Origin: Platynereis dumerilii
Taxonomy: Eukaryota > Annelida > Polychaeta > Phyllodocida > Nereididae
Direction: 5' to 3'
NCBI GenBank assembly: GCA_026936325.1
Contig: JAPTHN010000001.1
Span: 95,867,859 to 95,931,858, forward strand
DNA length: 64,000 bases
A program made the position numbers and the translations under genes. The notes below the pieces were generated by a model. That model was not told where the DNA came from. It saw only the letters and a list, made by a program, of their open reading frames with translations, and ran no database searches. Position 1 is the first letter of the stretch. Each line of letters begins with the position of its first letter. Below, one piece after another: positions 11,495 through 25,412 of the stretch.

Positions 11495-14400
11495 TCCATC
11501 AGAATAAGACACCACAATGTGATTTTCTTGATCTTCTTTAACACCCATCTCAGACTAACAAGACAGCTGAGGCTCAGGCTGCAGAAAATCAGCATAAAAG
11601 AGAATTTCAACAAAGGCCAGCCAGACTCAGGCTGAAGTGCCTTTTATGTCACTGATTAATTAGGCAATCCACACAACAGAATTTAACCCACTCAAGAATT
11701 TTCCCACACCATTTTTTGGCGTCAGCTTCTGTCTCATTGTCAGTGACTGCATGCAGCAGACCCCTTATTACACCCATATAGTATCAAATATCTACCTCGT
11801 TTGGATGCTCCACAATCCGGGCCAACCCATAAGCAACTGTTCTTTACCAGAGACTCTTACTGTTGTTTTGTTCTTCTATATCCAAACTAGCAAATTATGC
11901 CAGGGAGTCAACAGAATGTAAAAAAACCTCAACATAGGTGTTTATCATCCAAAGCAGCCTAATCTTAGAGTATCTTAATTAGCACAAGGTTCCCTGATTA
12001 CAAATTGAAGGGTTGTTCGTAGATTTAATTACTAGGCTTACAAACCCCTTGTTGATTTGCATCTCTACTTATATAAAGTTAATTATAAACTACTCGTAAA
12101 TGTATTTTTGCAGGTCAACAAAATACGCCACTTTAATTGTGCTGACTATAGTGAAATGCAATAATATGTCTCTGATAAAATTTAAAATTTCTAAAACAGT
12201 TGGTGTCAGGGCTTCACTTTTATCAAACCATAAATGCGGCTGTCTTACAATTAACACAGAAACTTACCTCTAGAGAAATAGCATCAGCAGCCGCAGTGCT
12301 TATGCAAAGTCAGTTACCAGATGAAGGTACATTTGAGTGCATTAAACATCGAAGTTAATCTTGATTTTGAACTAAAAATCTTTCTATGAAGTCTTCAAAA
12401 TTGAGGAAGGGACAGTATTCTGTGATTGAACAAATAACAAATTATCCATTTCACATAATCCAACCGCTATATGACAGCTCTGTAAAATCTACAAAAACTT
12501 GTAGTTAAAACAGACGACCATCCAATGAGGTAGTCCATCAACGCCCTACATTGAGGCACAAGTGGTGACCACCTTGCTGCTCAGTTCCCGCAGCAGTTCT
12601 GAAGGCAGCTGATTGCTCCCCACTGCTCAGGCCACTCTATTACCATCTCAGGGTTGGCTGGTGCAGTGGTGCTGCCACCTTGGCTTCAGCTACTGTGAGG
12701 GATTCACAGCCAAACAGTGTGTCATAATTACGGTATGTTTCCTAATAATCATTGATAAAGAGCAAAATATGGATTGACAAGTAATAATATAACTGGAAAA
12801 AATCCACAGATCAAAGAATAGATATTGACCTTACTCCCAAAACACCAACCCGCTTATCTGAAGGTGTTGTTTATCTAGGTGCTAAGGAATTCCTTAATCG
12901 TTCATTATTCTTGATTCAGTTTTGTGTCCTTTCACCCCCCATGCTTCAGCTAAAAGTCTCCGGAGAGTCGTAAAATCTGACTGTGTCTTTCTGATGACTA
13001 GTTGGATGTGAATCTGACTTCAAGGTATTGCAAGAAAGCCTAACATATACTATAATTTTATTTGCAAATGGCGAAAGAAGCCTAATTGGATTATCTTCAA
13101 GTGCAGAATGGAAAACTTTATGAAATTTAAAGTATTAACATTCACTGCATATTTTTGCACTTTAGATTGTCCGGGTGATTTTTCTAAAACGCTTCTTTTC
13201 TTTATTATATCCAGCTAGTGAAATTACTGCTTTTGGTCAACTTATGTGCTTGTGATGGAAATAATTTTCATATGTTTTTCATATTCCAACCGTTAGACAA
13301 ACATAATTTCTTTATATTCAGCAATGAATTGGCATATAATATCATATCCAAAATATATTTGGAGACAATAAGTCTTGGCCAAGTTGCTTGGCTACAGATT
13401 GGTTGCTATCAATTCTACAAGAAAATCCACTTCATGTAGACAACTGGACATCACACAGTAACATTAAACAACCTCTCTACCTTTATAATGCCATTAAAGC
13501 ACACTGCTTCTTTTTTTTTATTCAGTTACCGGAGCCATGTTTGTTGATTCCCCTTATTTATTTTTTACAAGATCAAGTGATGGACAGCGAGAGAACTAAA
13601 AGATAAACAATAAAACAGCACCCACAGTCCATAAAGACGAAAACCAAATCTCAATTATTTGTCCAACATTATTATTTTCCGTTGCATGCATGTGTGGCCC
13701 AGGGCATTCATAATTGGACATGCAAGGACTAGAGCAACATCAATTCCAATCACGGGTACTCCAGTTGCGTATCACAGAGTATACGATGTGCATTGTTTAG
13801 TCCACCCTTCTGGCTGGTGTTGCTGTTCTTTGCAGAAAAGATCAGCACATGATATTAAATTAATAAACAAAATTTAAATACTACTTACCAAAAAATGAAT
13901 GTGGAAATATAGCTATCTTTCATATATGCATGTTTTAATTAACAACTTACCATCCATCAACCAGGCCTATCGCTGACCATTAACCTTTAAAACATTGTAA
14001 TAGCTTTCACGTCACCCCAACAGTCAAGATTGAAAGTGGTTAAAAACTTGCAGAGTGGATGCAGATATTCTCCATGCATCTTTATCAATGATGCCAGATA
14101 TCAAGTGAGTAGATTAGTGGCTGCCAATCCAAGAGCAGAGCTCTATGATTGCTGAAGCTCTTGCCATATCAGATGAAGTGTGAGATTAAAACCAATCAAA
14201 ATATACACCGTGATTGATAGTAAGCCAGTGCATGAAGTATTGTTGGACTGGAAATTTGGATTTAGGACCCAAAATTAAAAGGTTTTACTTCTCAAGTAAT
14301 TCTTCATTATAGCAAATGTCAAACACCATTAGAGTAAAGTTCACAATATTATATCATCCCTGTACATCTTGGCGGGTCAGTAGCCAGGTCATTTATTTCA

Positions 14401-15265
14401 TATTAGCAAGAAGACAGCGAATCTGCCTGGTATTGAATCCCTCTTACTTTTAGCGCCTCTGCTACATTTTCAGAGACCTTGTCACAGTGTCACACAACTG
14501 TTATTTAAGCTCAGTCATTTTTCTGTGCCAATAATTCCTCTGGATTTGATATTTATGGAAATAACCTCCAAGAAGAAAGCTTTCCATTGATTGACTGACG
14601 ATTCATTACTTTGTCTGACCAGGAAATTGATACAGTATAAACCATGACAATTTAATTCAATTGTGTTGGTTGGATGGATTGATGATAGGCGCTTTAAATC
14701 CTGTATTTATGCACTTGGTAGGCTAATTAAGACAGGAGGAGGGCCCGGCTTCAATTTTCTGTGAATTATTGTAGGATGTAAAGCCTCAATCATACATCTG
14801 TGCATTCTGTGAGAGCAAAAGCATCGGACAACATGAGTTACAGGGTAGCTCGGATTATTCAGCCAAGGTAGTGTCACATAATCGTTAATAGTGGGAGTAA
14901 CTCCTGGTGGCTTGCTAATCTCTAGACCGGACACAAGTCAACTCTTCATGCGGGAGGAATTGAGTGGCCTGGTAGTAAAATGTCAAACACTCCTTATGCA
15001 GTTTCTGAGGTTTTTTCCCGACATAGTATAAGATTATGATGTCAAGGACATAAAGTAAATGCAGATTAGAACACAAGCACTGGAAGTCGACTAATATTCC
15101 TTTGTCAAATTTTGTAGCCCTACACTTGCCTATCTATAGATTAGTCTTTATACACAAGGTATCAAGAAAACAGTGGTTGGTAATATGGAAAAATGAAGGC
15201 ATTTGAATCAGGATCTCCTAAGGAGTTCATGTCTGACAACACAAGGTTATTCCCTCTATATTCTC
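11495..15265. repeat. Segmental duplication unit 1
   Basis: First of five diverged tandem units plus a partial sixth. Landmark order: a block near 11550 (ATCTCAGACTAA then CAGCTGAGGC), a donor-like CTTACC (12263-12268), the most conserved block (12541-12680, GTGACCACCTTGCTGCTC), ATTCTTGATTCAGTTTTGTG (~12910), GATCAAGTGATGGACAG (~13571), GAGCAACATCAATTCCAATC (~13731), GAAAGTGGTTAAAAACTTG (~14031). All ORFs are short, and frames are not kept between units. After the conserved block it is the same subtype as unit 3. No gene recognised. Confidence 0.8.
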
Positions 15266-18150
15266 TGACACCCATCTTAGACCAGTAAGACAGCTGAGGC
15301 CCAGGTTGCAGAAGGTCAGCATAAAAGAGAATTTCAGCAAAGGCTGATGACTGATGAGACAGTTTTTCACCTTGAAAGTGGCTGCATTACTGCAGTGCCT
15401 TTTAATGTCAATTGAATATGAATTAGACCATCAGAACATTTGCAAGGCCCGATTTCACCAACAAAGTTAAGCCAGGTCTAAGCCTTAGACCTGGACTTAG
15501 TAGTTCCAAATTAAACTATAGGGTCAAAAAAATGGCAGCACCTCCTAGTAAGCACAATGCTTAAGACCTGGTTTAAACTTAAGCCTGGTCTTACCTGTGT
15601 TGGTGAAATCGACCAAGTTGGACATCATATCAGTACGAGTATCAGAATTTAACTCCATAAATGATTATACTTCGATGCCAAAATAATTAAGTAAACCAAA
15701 ATATTAGATTGGACAGGGAAGTTGGATCAGAAACTAAAGTCAAGTCATTTTTTTGTGGCAGTAAGTTTTTGGCTGATAATTAAAAACATACCTTACTCTT
15801 GACAAAAATACTTGTCTCCTAAAGTTCCTGACACCTTGACCAAACAGTTTAATAAACATTTGGAAGTATTGACATGTTGCAGCCCTGGTTTTTAGGTAGT
15901 CCCATTGGCATAATATTGCTGTCAACACAGCTCAAGAAGCCATTTTCTTCTACTGCTGCTGTTGTGACGTCACCATTGTTTCAGTGATGTCATAGAGCCA
16001 ACAATGCTGATGATGTCACAACAGAAGGCTAAAAATAACTCTAAATGTATTGAAGAGAAGCAGAAATTTAACATTGTAAGTCCCTGTATGATGTAGCTGG
16101 GGGATTAGAGGACACATATTTAATCCAAATCATGCTTGGTCATGGTGCACTCAGCCTAATAAACCAAAAATTAAACCTCAGACTTTTTCATGGACTGTTT
16201 TATTGGCTAAAAACTTACTGGAAAAATAAATTGTCTGGACATTAGAATTATTTTTCACTTCTGACATCTGTCCCTCACAGCACCAGCTCCGTAACATTTA
16301 CGCCATACAGAGAATCAGGCACCATAATTTACTCGGATGCTTCTCAGTCCATATGCAACAATTTTTATAGGCCAGGGACTGTTTCTATGGCTCAGTTCAT
16401 GTTTATCAAAGCTTGTAAATTATCCTCGAGGGGGGGGGGGTCAACAGCATGTAAAAACCCTGAGAGCCAATTTCTATACCTTCACTGATTTTCCTGTAGC
16501 TTAGCCTAAGAACATCTAAAATCGGCACAACCCTGGAAATAAATGGAATGTTTTTTGTCAATAAATGCATCACTTCTATCAATTGATAAGTGCAGGGTGT
16601 CTTATTTTTGAGAAACAAGCTTACCTTCAGAGAAATTGGTGGAGCAGTGATAATGCGAGGTCAGTTAACAGATGAAGGTGCATTCAATGTTGCAGGAAGT
16701 TTTTGTCGTGAATAGATTCTATTTCCATGAATTCTGTAAATCAACATTTCGTTGAGATCAAATAGAAATTATCCTGTTAATGTCATCCAACTAGTTTAAG
16801 AACACCAATGTATTTGACAGCTCAGGTGGCATCTACGGGAATTTAGTATCCAAACAGGCAACGAGCCTCTCAGAGGGAGTTTCTAAGATGGCATAAGATA
16901 ATCCTATAACGCTCAACATAGAGGCACCAGTGGCGACCACCTTGCTGCTCTGTTCCTGCAGCACTTCTGAAGGCAACTGAATGCTCAGCACTGCTCAGCC
17001 CAGTCAATCACCATCTCAGGGTTGGCTGGTGCTGCCACTGCCACTAGGGTTACCATTTGGAAGTCATATTAGATCTCTGAGGAGAACGCAATGCATCATG
17101 TGGTTCCAACTAATGTGAGGAAACATTGATTGAACATTTATCGTAAATACATATGGTAAGAAACATTTTCCACTTGTTAATGCTCCAGCATAAGTTCAGA
17201 GGAAAGCTCTACATGGTTTTGTCTGTCATATTATATCTATGATTAATGGGAACTAAATCTGAATTTGAGATGTGGCAACAAACAAAACATATCCTCTACA
17301 TTGTATACAGAATACAGTTTACTAAAAAGCAATTCCATGATCAATACCATACTATATCAGCCTTCTCACTCATCTTAGGGTACAGAATGGCATGATTATG
17401 GAAATTTGAGTCCTTCACACAGCCTTTTTTCCCGACATTTGATATCCTCTGGGTGATTTACTGAATTAGTTTTGTCATTTATTTTATCAAATTTATTGGT
17501 GGGGTTAACGGTTTCTACTGAATAAACTCAACATTCAAGACTTTTATTTCCTAATATTTAAACTTGACAAATCCATAAAACACACAGAAACAATCTGTCC
17601 GAAAGACATGTTACTTAGTTACAGATAGTTATTCACAACACAGTGCTCCATTCATTGATTAAATACCTGATTCATGTTATTTTTAGATCAACTCACTCAC
17701 CGTGAGATATTTCAAAAACCACTAAAACAGTAAAGTTCAGAATTTCAAAACATTTTTTCTGTTACAGGCATTTATGTTGTTCAAGAATTTTCGACAAAAG
17801 TTGCAATTACATAGGAAATCCATTACGAGAAAAGTAAGCCTTCATCCCGGCCACAAATTTCCAGATTTTTCACTCAGAGTCAGGGATGGTATAACAATAC
17901 CATTACTAGTGAGAGTAACTCATAGTGGCTTTCTAATCTCTAGACTGGATACGAGGAAACTCTGGAGCAGGAATTGTGTATCCTTGTCATTAATGAGTGA
18001 AATGGCATCATATTCTGTCTCATTGTCATAGAATTTCAAGTTCTTTTGAGCAGTTTTAAACATCATACAAAACAATCATGCAATATAAAAAGTAAACCAG
18101 TATATCGCCTCTGGGGTGTCTTTGAGACGCCACAATTTCAATGTCATTTT
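15265..18150. repeat. Segmental duplication unit 2 (shorter)
   Basis: Same landmarks: first block ~15280, donor-like CTTACC 16620-16625, conserved block 16921-17045. The following sequence resembles units 4 and 5 (CTAGGGTTACCATTTGGAAG), not units 1 and 3. It lacks several downstream landmarks of unit 1. It keeps the empty site CTGTTAAT (16774-16781) used by the hAT-like insertion in unit 4. No gene recognised. Confidence 0.8.
15451..15610. mobile_element. 160-bp MITE in unit 2
   Basis: A short palindromic element with ends GATTTCACCAACA and its complement TGTTGGTGAAATC. Inside are further inverted AAGCCAGGTCTAAG / TTAAGCCTGGTCTTA words. The other units lack it. No clear target duplication, so the superfamily is unassigned. 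Confidence 0.7.
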
Positions 18151-21107
18151 CTTGACCCATCTCAGACTAATAAGACAGCTGAGGCTCAGGCTGCAGAAGA
18201 TCAGCATAAAAGAGAATTATAGCAAAGGCCACTGAGACTAAGACTTTCACCTTGAGAGTGGCTGAAGTGCCTTTCATGTCACTGATTAATTAGGCAATCA
18301 TAACAACAGAATTTAACCCATTCAATAATTTTCCCACATTGTTCCTGTGTCAGATTCTGTCTCATTGTCACTGACTGCATGCAGCAGATCCCTTATTACA
18401 CCCATATAGAATCAGATATCTACTTTGTTAGCATGCTACACAATCCTGGCCAACCCATAAGCAACAGTAACAGTATTACCAGAGACTCTTACTGTGGTTT
18501 GGCTCGTTTATATCCAAGCTAGTAAATTATGCCAGGGAGTCGACAGAATGTTAAAAACCTCAACATCGGTGTTTATTATCTGAAGTAGCTTAATCTTAGA
18601 GCAGCTTAATTAGAGCAACCCTGCATAAATACAAATGAAAGGGTCTTTGGTTGATTGAATTAATGGACTTACAGACCCTTCATTGTTTTGGAACCCTTAT
18701 TGTATTGTATAAACCACTTGTAAATGTCTATTTATAGAAGTACAACCTACAAATATGTCACTACATCTATACATGTGCTGACTATGGTGAAATGAAATAA
18801 TAATAACTCAGACAAAATTTGAAATGTTTCAACAGTTGGTGTCAGAGCTTCACTTCTATCAAACCATTAATTTGGGTGTCTTACAATTAACACAGAAACT
18901 CACCTCTAGAGAAATAGAAGCCTCTGTGGTTATGAAAAGTCAGTTACCAGATGAAGGTACATTCAAATGCTTTCAACATCAAAGTTAGTCTTGATTTTGA
19001 ACCAATTATCTTTCCATGCAGTATTCAAATTTGAAGAAGGGACATTAATCTCTGATGGAACAAATTAGAAATTGTCATATAATCCAACCGGTATATTAGA
19101 GTATAAGGTCACTTCAGTTATTGACAGCTCTGTTAGAATCTACAGAAATTTGTTGTCAAAACAGACAACCATCCCATGAGGTAGTCCATCAACGCCCTAC
19201 ATAGAGGCACCAGTGGCGACCACCTTGCTGTTCTGTTCCTGCAGCACTTCTGAAGGCAACTGAATGCTCAGCACTGCTCAGCCCACGCTATCACCATCTC
19301 AGGGTTTGCTGGTGCTGCCACCACAGCTTCAGCTACTTTTAGGGAGTCACAATAAGCCACTGCAGAAAACTTTTTAAAATGTATCATAATTACAGTATGT
19401 TTCCTAATAATCATTGATGAAGAGCAAAATATGGATTGGCAAGTGATAATAACTGGTAAAAATACACAGATCAAAATAAAGGTATTAATCTTAATCACTA
19501 AAGACCAACCCACTTATTTGAAAGTGTTGTTTATCCAGGCGCTTAAGAACTCCTGAATCGTTCATTATTCTTGATTCAGTTTTGTGTTCTTTCACCCCCC
19601 ATGCCTCAGCTAAAAGTGTCTCAGGTGAGTCGTATAATTTGACGGTGTCTTTCTGATGACTAGTTGGATGTGAATCTGACTTTAAGGCATGCCAACAAGA
19701 CCTAACATATACTACAATTGTATTTGGAAATGGTGAAAGCAGCCCAATTGGATTATCTTTAAGTACACAATGAAAAAACCTTCATGAAATTTAAGGTATT
19801 CACACTGCTTGTGTTTGCACTTCAGATTGTCCGGATGATTTTTCTTAATTGCTTCTTGTGTTTGTTATATCTAGCTAGTGAAATAAGAGATTTTGGTCAA
19901 CTTTAGTGTTCGTGGTGAAAATTCACCTTTATAATTTTTTTAATATTACAACCTGCAGACAAAAGAATTTTCATTTATTCAGTACTGAATTGGTTTATAT
20001 ATCCTAACTATTTACTTGCAGACAATCAGACTTGGCCATGTTACTTGCTACAGGTAGGTTGCTATCCACTCTAAAAGAAAATGCACTTCATATGGATATC
20101 ACATAATGCCATTAAACAACGTCCCTGCCTATAACATGCCATTAAAGCACAGTGCTTCTTTCTCCAATTAAATTACCTGAGCCATGTTCTGCTCTTTCCC
20201 TTGTTTCTTTTTCACAGGATCAAATCATGGACAGTGAGAGAACTAAAGCAAAAACAGTCAAATAGCACCCAATGTCTGTAACTATACGAGAACCAAATCT
20301 CAATTATTTGTCCAACATAATGATTTTCTGTTGCATTCATTTGCGGCCCAGGGCAGCATCAAGTCAATTGGACATGCAAGGAGTAGAGCAACATCAATTC
20401 CAATCACGGTTGCTCTGGGCATATCGCTGAGTATACAACATGCATTGTTCAGTCCACATTTTTGGCCGGTGATATTGTTCTTTACAAATAAGAACGGCAC
20501 ACGCCACTAAATGAATAAATAACATTTAAATGTATATCTAAAACACACATTGGGAAATACTGGTCATCCATTAACCATATTCTGTCATATAGGCATGTTT
20601 TAATTAACAATGTGACATCCATCAACCAGGCCTATGGCCGACAATTAACCTGTCACGCAAAATAACTGTCATGGTGTTAATACCCACGACGTTGGAATAG
20701 CTTTCGTAGTATCCCAACAGTCAATATTGAAAGTGGTTAAAAACTTTGTGAGTGGATGCAGATATCTCCATGCATCTTTATCAATGATGTCAGATATCAT
20801 GTGAGTAGATTAGTGGCAGCCAATCAACGAACAGAGTCCTATGATTGCTGAAACGCTTGCCATATCAGATAAAGTGTGAGATTAATACCAATCAAAATAT
20901 ACACCCTGACTGATAGTAGGCTAGCATTCTAGGACCCAAAATTAATAGAATTTAGTTGGAACTCAAGCTTTTCTTCATTATAGCAAATGTCAAAAATAGC
21001 ATGCAATGCATGCACTGTGCACTAAAGTAATTTAATAACCCCTTATAACTCAATGGTATATGACCATTACATTGACACATCTCTATAAATTGTTAAAAGT
21101 TACATTC

Positions 21108-21172
21108 TATCTATCTATCAATCTATCTATCAATCTGTCTATCTATCTGTCTATCTATCTGTCTATCTCTAG
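21108..21172. repeat. CTAT/CTGT microsatellite in unit 3
   Basis: Imperfect (CTAT)n with interspersed CTGT. The Ser/Ile/Asn/Leu-rich reading frame over it is an artefact. Confidence 0.9.
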
Positions 21173-22350
21173 TAATTGGCTGAAGCATAAATCTCAGGTT
21201 GTAGTGCGCCCAACTATGTCTCAGGGTAGAAGGGCCAAAGGGAAGAAGAAGAAGATTCTTCTCAGAAATCTTCTGCTCAGCAAAGAGAAATTTGGGCTAT
21301 TAAAGTTAACTATATTTAGAGCAGTGAGACATAAGATTAAAGCCAGGGCATCTTTGGCAGCAGTGTAAACACTGGGCATCATAACTTCGGGTGGTTCTTG
21401 CATCTGTGAAATGATTTTCAGTCCACACCAACTTTGACATGACAATGCCATTGATGACGACAAAAGGTCCGAGTCGGGCCCTGCTCTCGGAAGCAAAGAC
21501 CATTAGCGCAAATCTGACTGTTCTTGGATCCCTCTTACTATATATATTCAGGGACCCTGTCACAGTGTCACACAACTGTTATTTGAGGTCAACCTGGCTC
21601 AGTCATTTCTGCGCCAATGATTCCTCTGGATTTGATATTTATGGAAATGACCTTCAAGAAGAAAGCTTTCCAGTCCTTGACTGAAGATTCATAACTTTGT
21701 CTGACAAGAAATTGATTCAGTATAAACCATGACAATTCAATGTAATTGTGTTGGTTGGATGGGTGATGATTGGGGCTTTATGTCCTGTAGTAGTATGCAA
21801 TTGGTTGGCTAATTGGGACATGAGAAGGGCAGGGCAACAATTGGGTTGGTAAGTAATGTTCTACTTGTATTTCTGTCTGATTTCTATATGATCAACAATG
21901 ATACATGACCTTATCAGGTATTGCTTCCTCCTATCTTATTAGCTTTTTAGTGAATTATTACAGGATGTAAAGACTCAATCATTGATCTGTCCATTCTTAT
22001 ATCTATGCAGAGGTCATTTTCAGATATGCTTATAAATTATTACACCAACATTGTTACAGAAGCTTTCAATGTTGAAGCAAGCATTCAAGCATAGAAAGGA
22101 ATATCATTCCGCACTAGTACAATAAAAGTAAAGACAAAAGCATTAGACCACAAGAGTTACCAGGTAGCTCAGATTCTTCAGCCATTGTCATTATTTTGTG
22201 GCCCAACTGTTGCCTAGCTGATGATTAATCTTTACCTGCGAGCATGACCACTCATAAACGAGAAAAAATCAGGTATCATGAAAACAGTGGTTTGCAATAT
22301 GGAAAAAATTAAGGCATTGGAACAAACATATCTCCACAATATTTCATTTA

Positions 22351-22733
22351 CAGCGAAACACTTTGATATAGAATTACAGCGATGCACTTTGATACCGAAA
22401 AAGAGTGTACTGTTGCACTGTGAAAATGGCACTTCGTGTGTCATCATACAGATGATTTGTCACGATCATACCATATACTTTCAGTGTTAATTTGAAGGAG
22501 ACTTATCCCTCTTGTTGGTGACAGCCAAACGAAAGGATTATGCATCTGATTTTCACTATAAAATTTGTTATGAGAAGTCAAATGGCTTCCTCTTGATCAT
22601 GACTAATCAAACAGCCTCTATGTTTCCAAGGTTGAATGTAGAGGAGATGACACTTCATCAGCTATCATAAGACACAAGTGCCATTTTCACAGTGCAGCAG
22701 TCCACTTTAATTCTATATCAAAGTGTTTCGCTA
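22351..22733. mobile_element. 383-bp mariner-type MITE
   Basis: Perfect terminal inverted repeats of at least 22 bp, starting AGCGAAACACTTTGATATAG on the left (22352) and ending with its complement at 22732. Both sides are flanked by TA (22349-22350, 22734-22735). A TA duplication is the mark of the Tc1/mariner superfamily. Internal words (GTGCCATTCTCACAGTGCAG type) recur at 54420-54440, so a related partial copy lies there. Non-coding. Confidence 0.75.
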
Positions 22734-23228
22734 TAATACAATACAAGGTGATTCACTCAATGTTCTCTGACACCCATCTGAGACTAATAAAACAGCTGAG
22801 GCCCAAGTTGCAGATCAGCATAAAAGAAAATTTTACGCACAAGGCTGGGACAGACTTTCACCTTGAAAGTGGTTGCACCATAGGCGTAGAAACCAGGGGG
22901 TAGGGGAGAGTATAATAAATAATTGTCTCTCTTGTGCCTATTACTATGGGTTGCACTCCTGCAGTGCCTTTTAATGTAAATTCATAGTCAATCAGACAGT
23001 CAGAACATTATGAAATCACATGAGCAAATTAAAGGTTTGCCAGCAGTACAAATTTAACTCAGAAAATAATCATATTTCCATGAGAAACAAGCTTACCTCA
23101 AGAGAAAAAGCTGCAGCAGTGTTTATATGAGGTCTGTTACCAGATGAAGGTGCTTCGAATAGATTATGCTTCCATGACTTCTGCAAATCAACATTGAGTT
23201 GGAATCAAATCGTAATTATCCTGTTAAT

Positions 23229-25412
23229 TAGGGTGGAGTGAAAAAAGTCAAAATGTGAAATTCAAAAAACAGCCCCTCCAAAAACTTGTCAAATATAGTT
23301 AAATAAGTATTTATGACCATTTTGGGTGGTTGCTGTCATTTCTGTGACAGCTACCCTGGGCATTTTGAAATCACCTTTTTCTATGTTTCGCGAGACCTCA
23401 AAAATGCTGTTTTTTGCCATAAAATGGGTTCTAAATGAGATAGAGACATAATTTAAACAGCTGATAATAAGTAAATAAGCATACCAAGCATATTAGAAAA
23501 TGAAAAATCAAGAAAAACTTGCTTAGCATGACTTAATATTGAAATAACATGATTTTTGCCATTTTTTGCACTGTTTTTGTTCCCGAAATGATGTTTTTGT
23601 CATATTATTGATTCTAAATGAGCTAGAGACATGATTTAAAGAGCTGCACATATGTGTAAGACCATGCCAAGTACAATGGACAATATTCTGACTGAGAGCC
23701 ATATGCTGCATATGATATAATATTGAGATATTATGATTTGTCCTACTTTTTTGCATTTATTTAAATTGTTTTAATTTTGTTTTTGTCAAAAAATGGGTTC
23801 TAAATGACCTAGGGACATGATTTAAAGAGCTTGACACCTGTTTTATAGCATGCTGAACATGATAAAAAAGTTTGAATATGAAAATAAATGTATCTCCAAA
23901 TGTTATATTGAAAAAAAAGACAAATAATGTGAAATTTGTGAGACAAGTACTTTTTGGCTCATGAAATTATAATACTTGTCATAAATTGGGTTCCAAATAA
24001 GCCAAAGACATGATTTAAAGAGCAATGAATATCTCTTGGACAATTCTGAACATGATAGATAATATTGTATGTGACATAGATGTCATATCTATTGCAAAAT
24101 GAGGATAACATGATTTCTTTTTATCTTTTTTAGTTCCCGAAATGTTTGAGAACTAACTCCAAATAGGGACAACCAGATATTATATAGCATTATTTTTTTA
24201 GCCTGGTTTTTATGTCTTTATCTCCCAAAGACACCATAAACATAATATAGATGCTCAGTTATGGCATGGTATAGTTTAGAGACTCAGTACTACAACAGTC
24301 GGGAGCAGTCCTGCGTCAGTCCTGCTTTAAGTTGAAAAATATGAATGATGTTTCCTTCAGCCCAAATGCAAGTCCTACCCTCTATGTAATGTTTGCATAC
24401 CAGCCTGATGCTTATTGCCCTTTTGGAAGATAAATAAAATGGAACCAGGTTGAAATAGTAATGGTACTTAATACCTAATTGTCAATATGTCAGAAAACCT
24501 TCAAAAACGTTTTGGCAGAGTACAAATCTCATGTTATCCCCATTTTGCAACAGAACAGTTATGACAACTATATCACATACATGTTATTTATCATATTACC
24601 ATCCATAAAATATATATTGCTCTTGAAATCATGTTCCTAGCTTTTTTGGAATCCAATTATGACAAATATTATAATTTCATGGTCTAAAAAATACTTGTCT
24701 CACAAAATTCTCATGATGCGTCTCATTATTTTAATACAGCATTTGGGATGACGTCTATTTTCATGTTAAAAGTTATTTATCATGTCCAGAATTGTATAAA
24801 ACCTCCACACAGCTCTTTAAATCATGTCTCTAGCTCATTTAGAACCCGTTCTATGACAAAACAAAATTCAAATAATTTATAGAATACAAAAAAGTCAGAA
24901 AAATCATAATATCTCAATATTACATTATTTATGCATATGTTTCTCACACACAATATTGTCCACTGTGATTGGCATGGTCTTACACATATGTGCAGCTCTT
25001 TTAATCATGTCTCTATCTAATTAAGAATCTATAATATGACAAAAACATAATTTTGAGAACATAAACAGCGTAAAAAAATGGCAAAAATCAAGATATTTCA
25101 ATATTTACATCATGCAAAGCAACTGTTTCTTGATTTTTTGTTTTCTAATATGTTAAGTATGGTTATTTACTTATTTTCAGCTGTTTAAATTATGTCTCTA
25201 TCTCACTTAGAACCCATTTTACGGCCAAAAACAGCATTTTTAAGCTCTCGTGAAACATAGAAAAAGGTGATTTCAAAATGACCATGGTAGCTGTCACAGA
25301 AATGACAGCAACCACCCAAAATGGTCAAAAATACTTATTTAACTATATTTGACAAGTTTTTGGAGGGGCTGTTTTTTGAATTTCACATTTTGACTTTTTT
25401 CACTCCACCCTA
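23229..25412. mobile_element. hAT-like palindromic element, 2184 bp
   Basis: Ends are TAGGGTGGAGTGAAAAAAGT and its complement, with an 8-bp duplication CTGTTAAT at 23221-23228 and 25413-25420. The same 8 bp is single in unit 2 (16774-16781), giving an empty site. An 8-bp duplication and a YARNG-type start fit hAT. Nearly the whole element is a giant inverted repeat. Each arm has several ~200-bp repeats built around TGAGCTAGAGACATGATTTA. No transposase ORF, so it is non-autonomous. Confidence 0.85.

Larger units (their letters stand above)
18150..22765. repeat. Segmental duplication unit 3
   Basis: First block ~18165, donor-like site 18899-18904 (GGTGAG instead of GGTAAG on the minus strand), conserved block 19192-19325, then the unit-1-type downstream sequence: ATTCTTGATTCAGTTTTGTG ~19567, AATCATGGACAGTGAGAG ~20223, GAGCAACATCAATTCCAATC ~20387. 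Long stretches align with unit 1 but with many small indels and stops. No gene recognised. Confidence 0.8.

Noticed and set aside
19268-19513. Minus-strand ORF with AAPANPEMVIAWAEQC, resembling a helical-repeat protein
   Set aside because: Across units the changes in this frame are mostly amino-acid changing and a stop follows at once; DNA conservation does not respect the frame.
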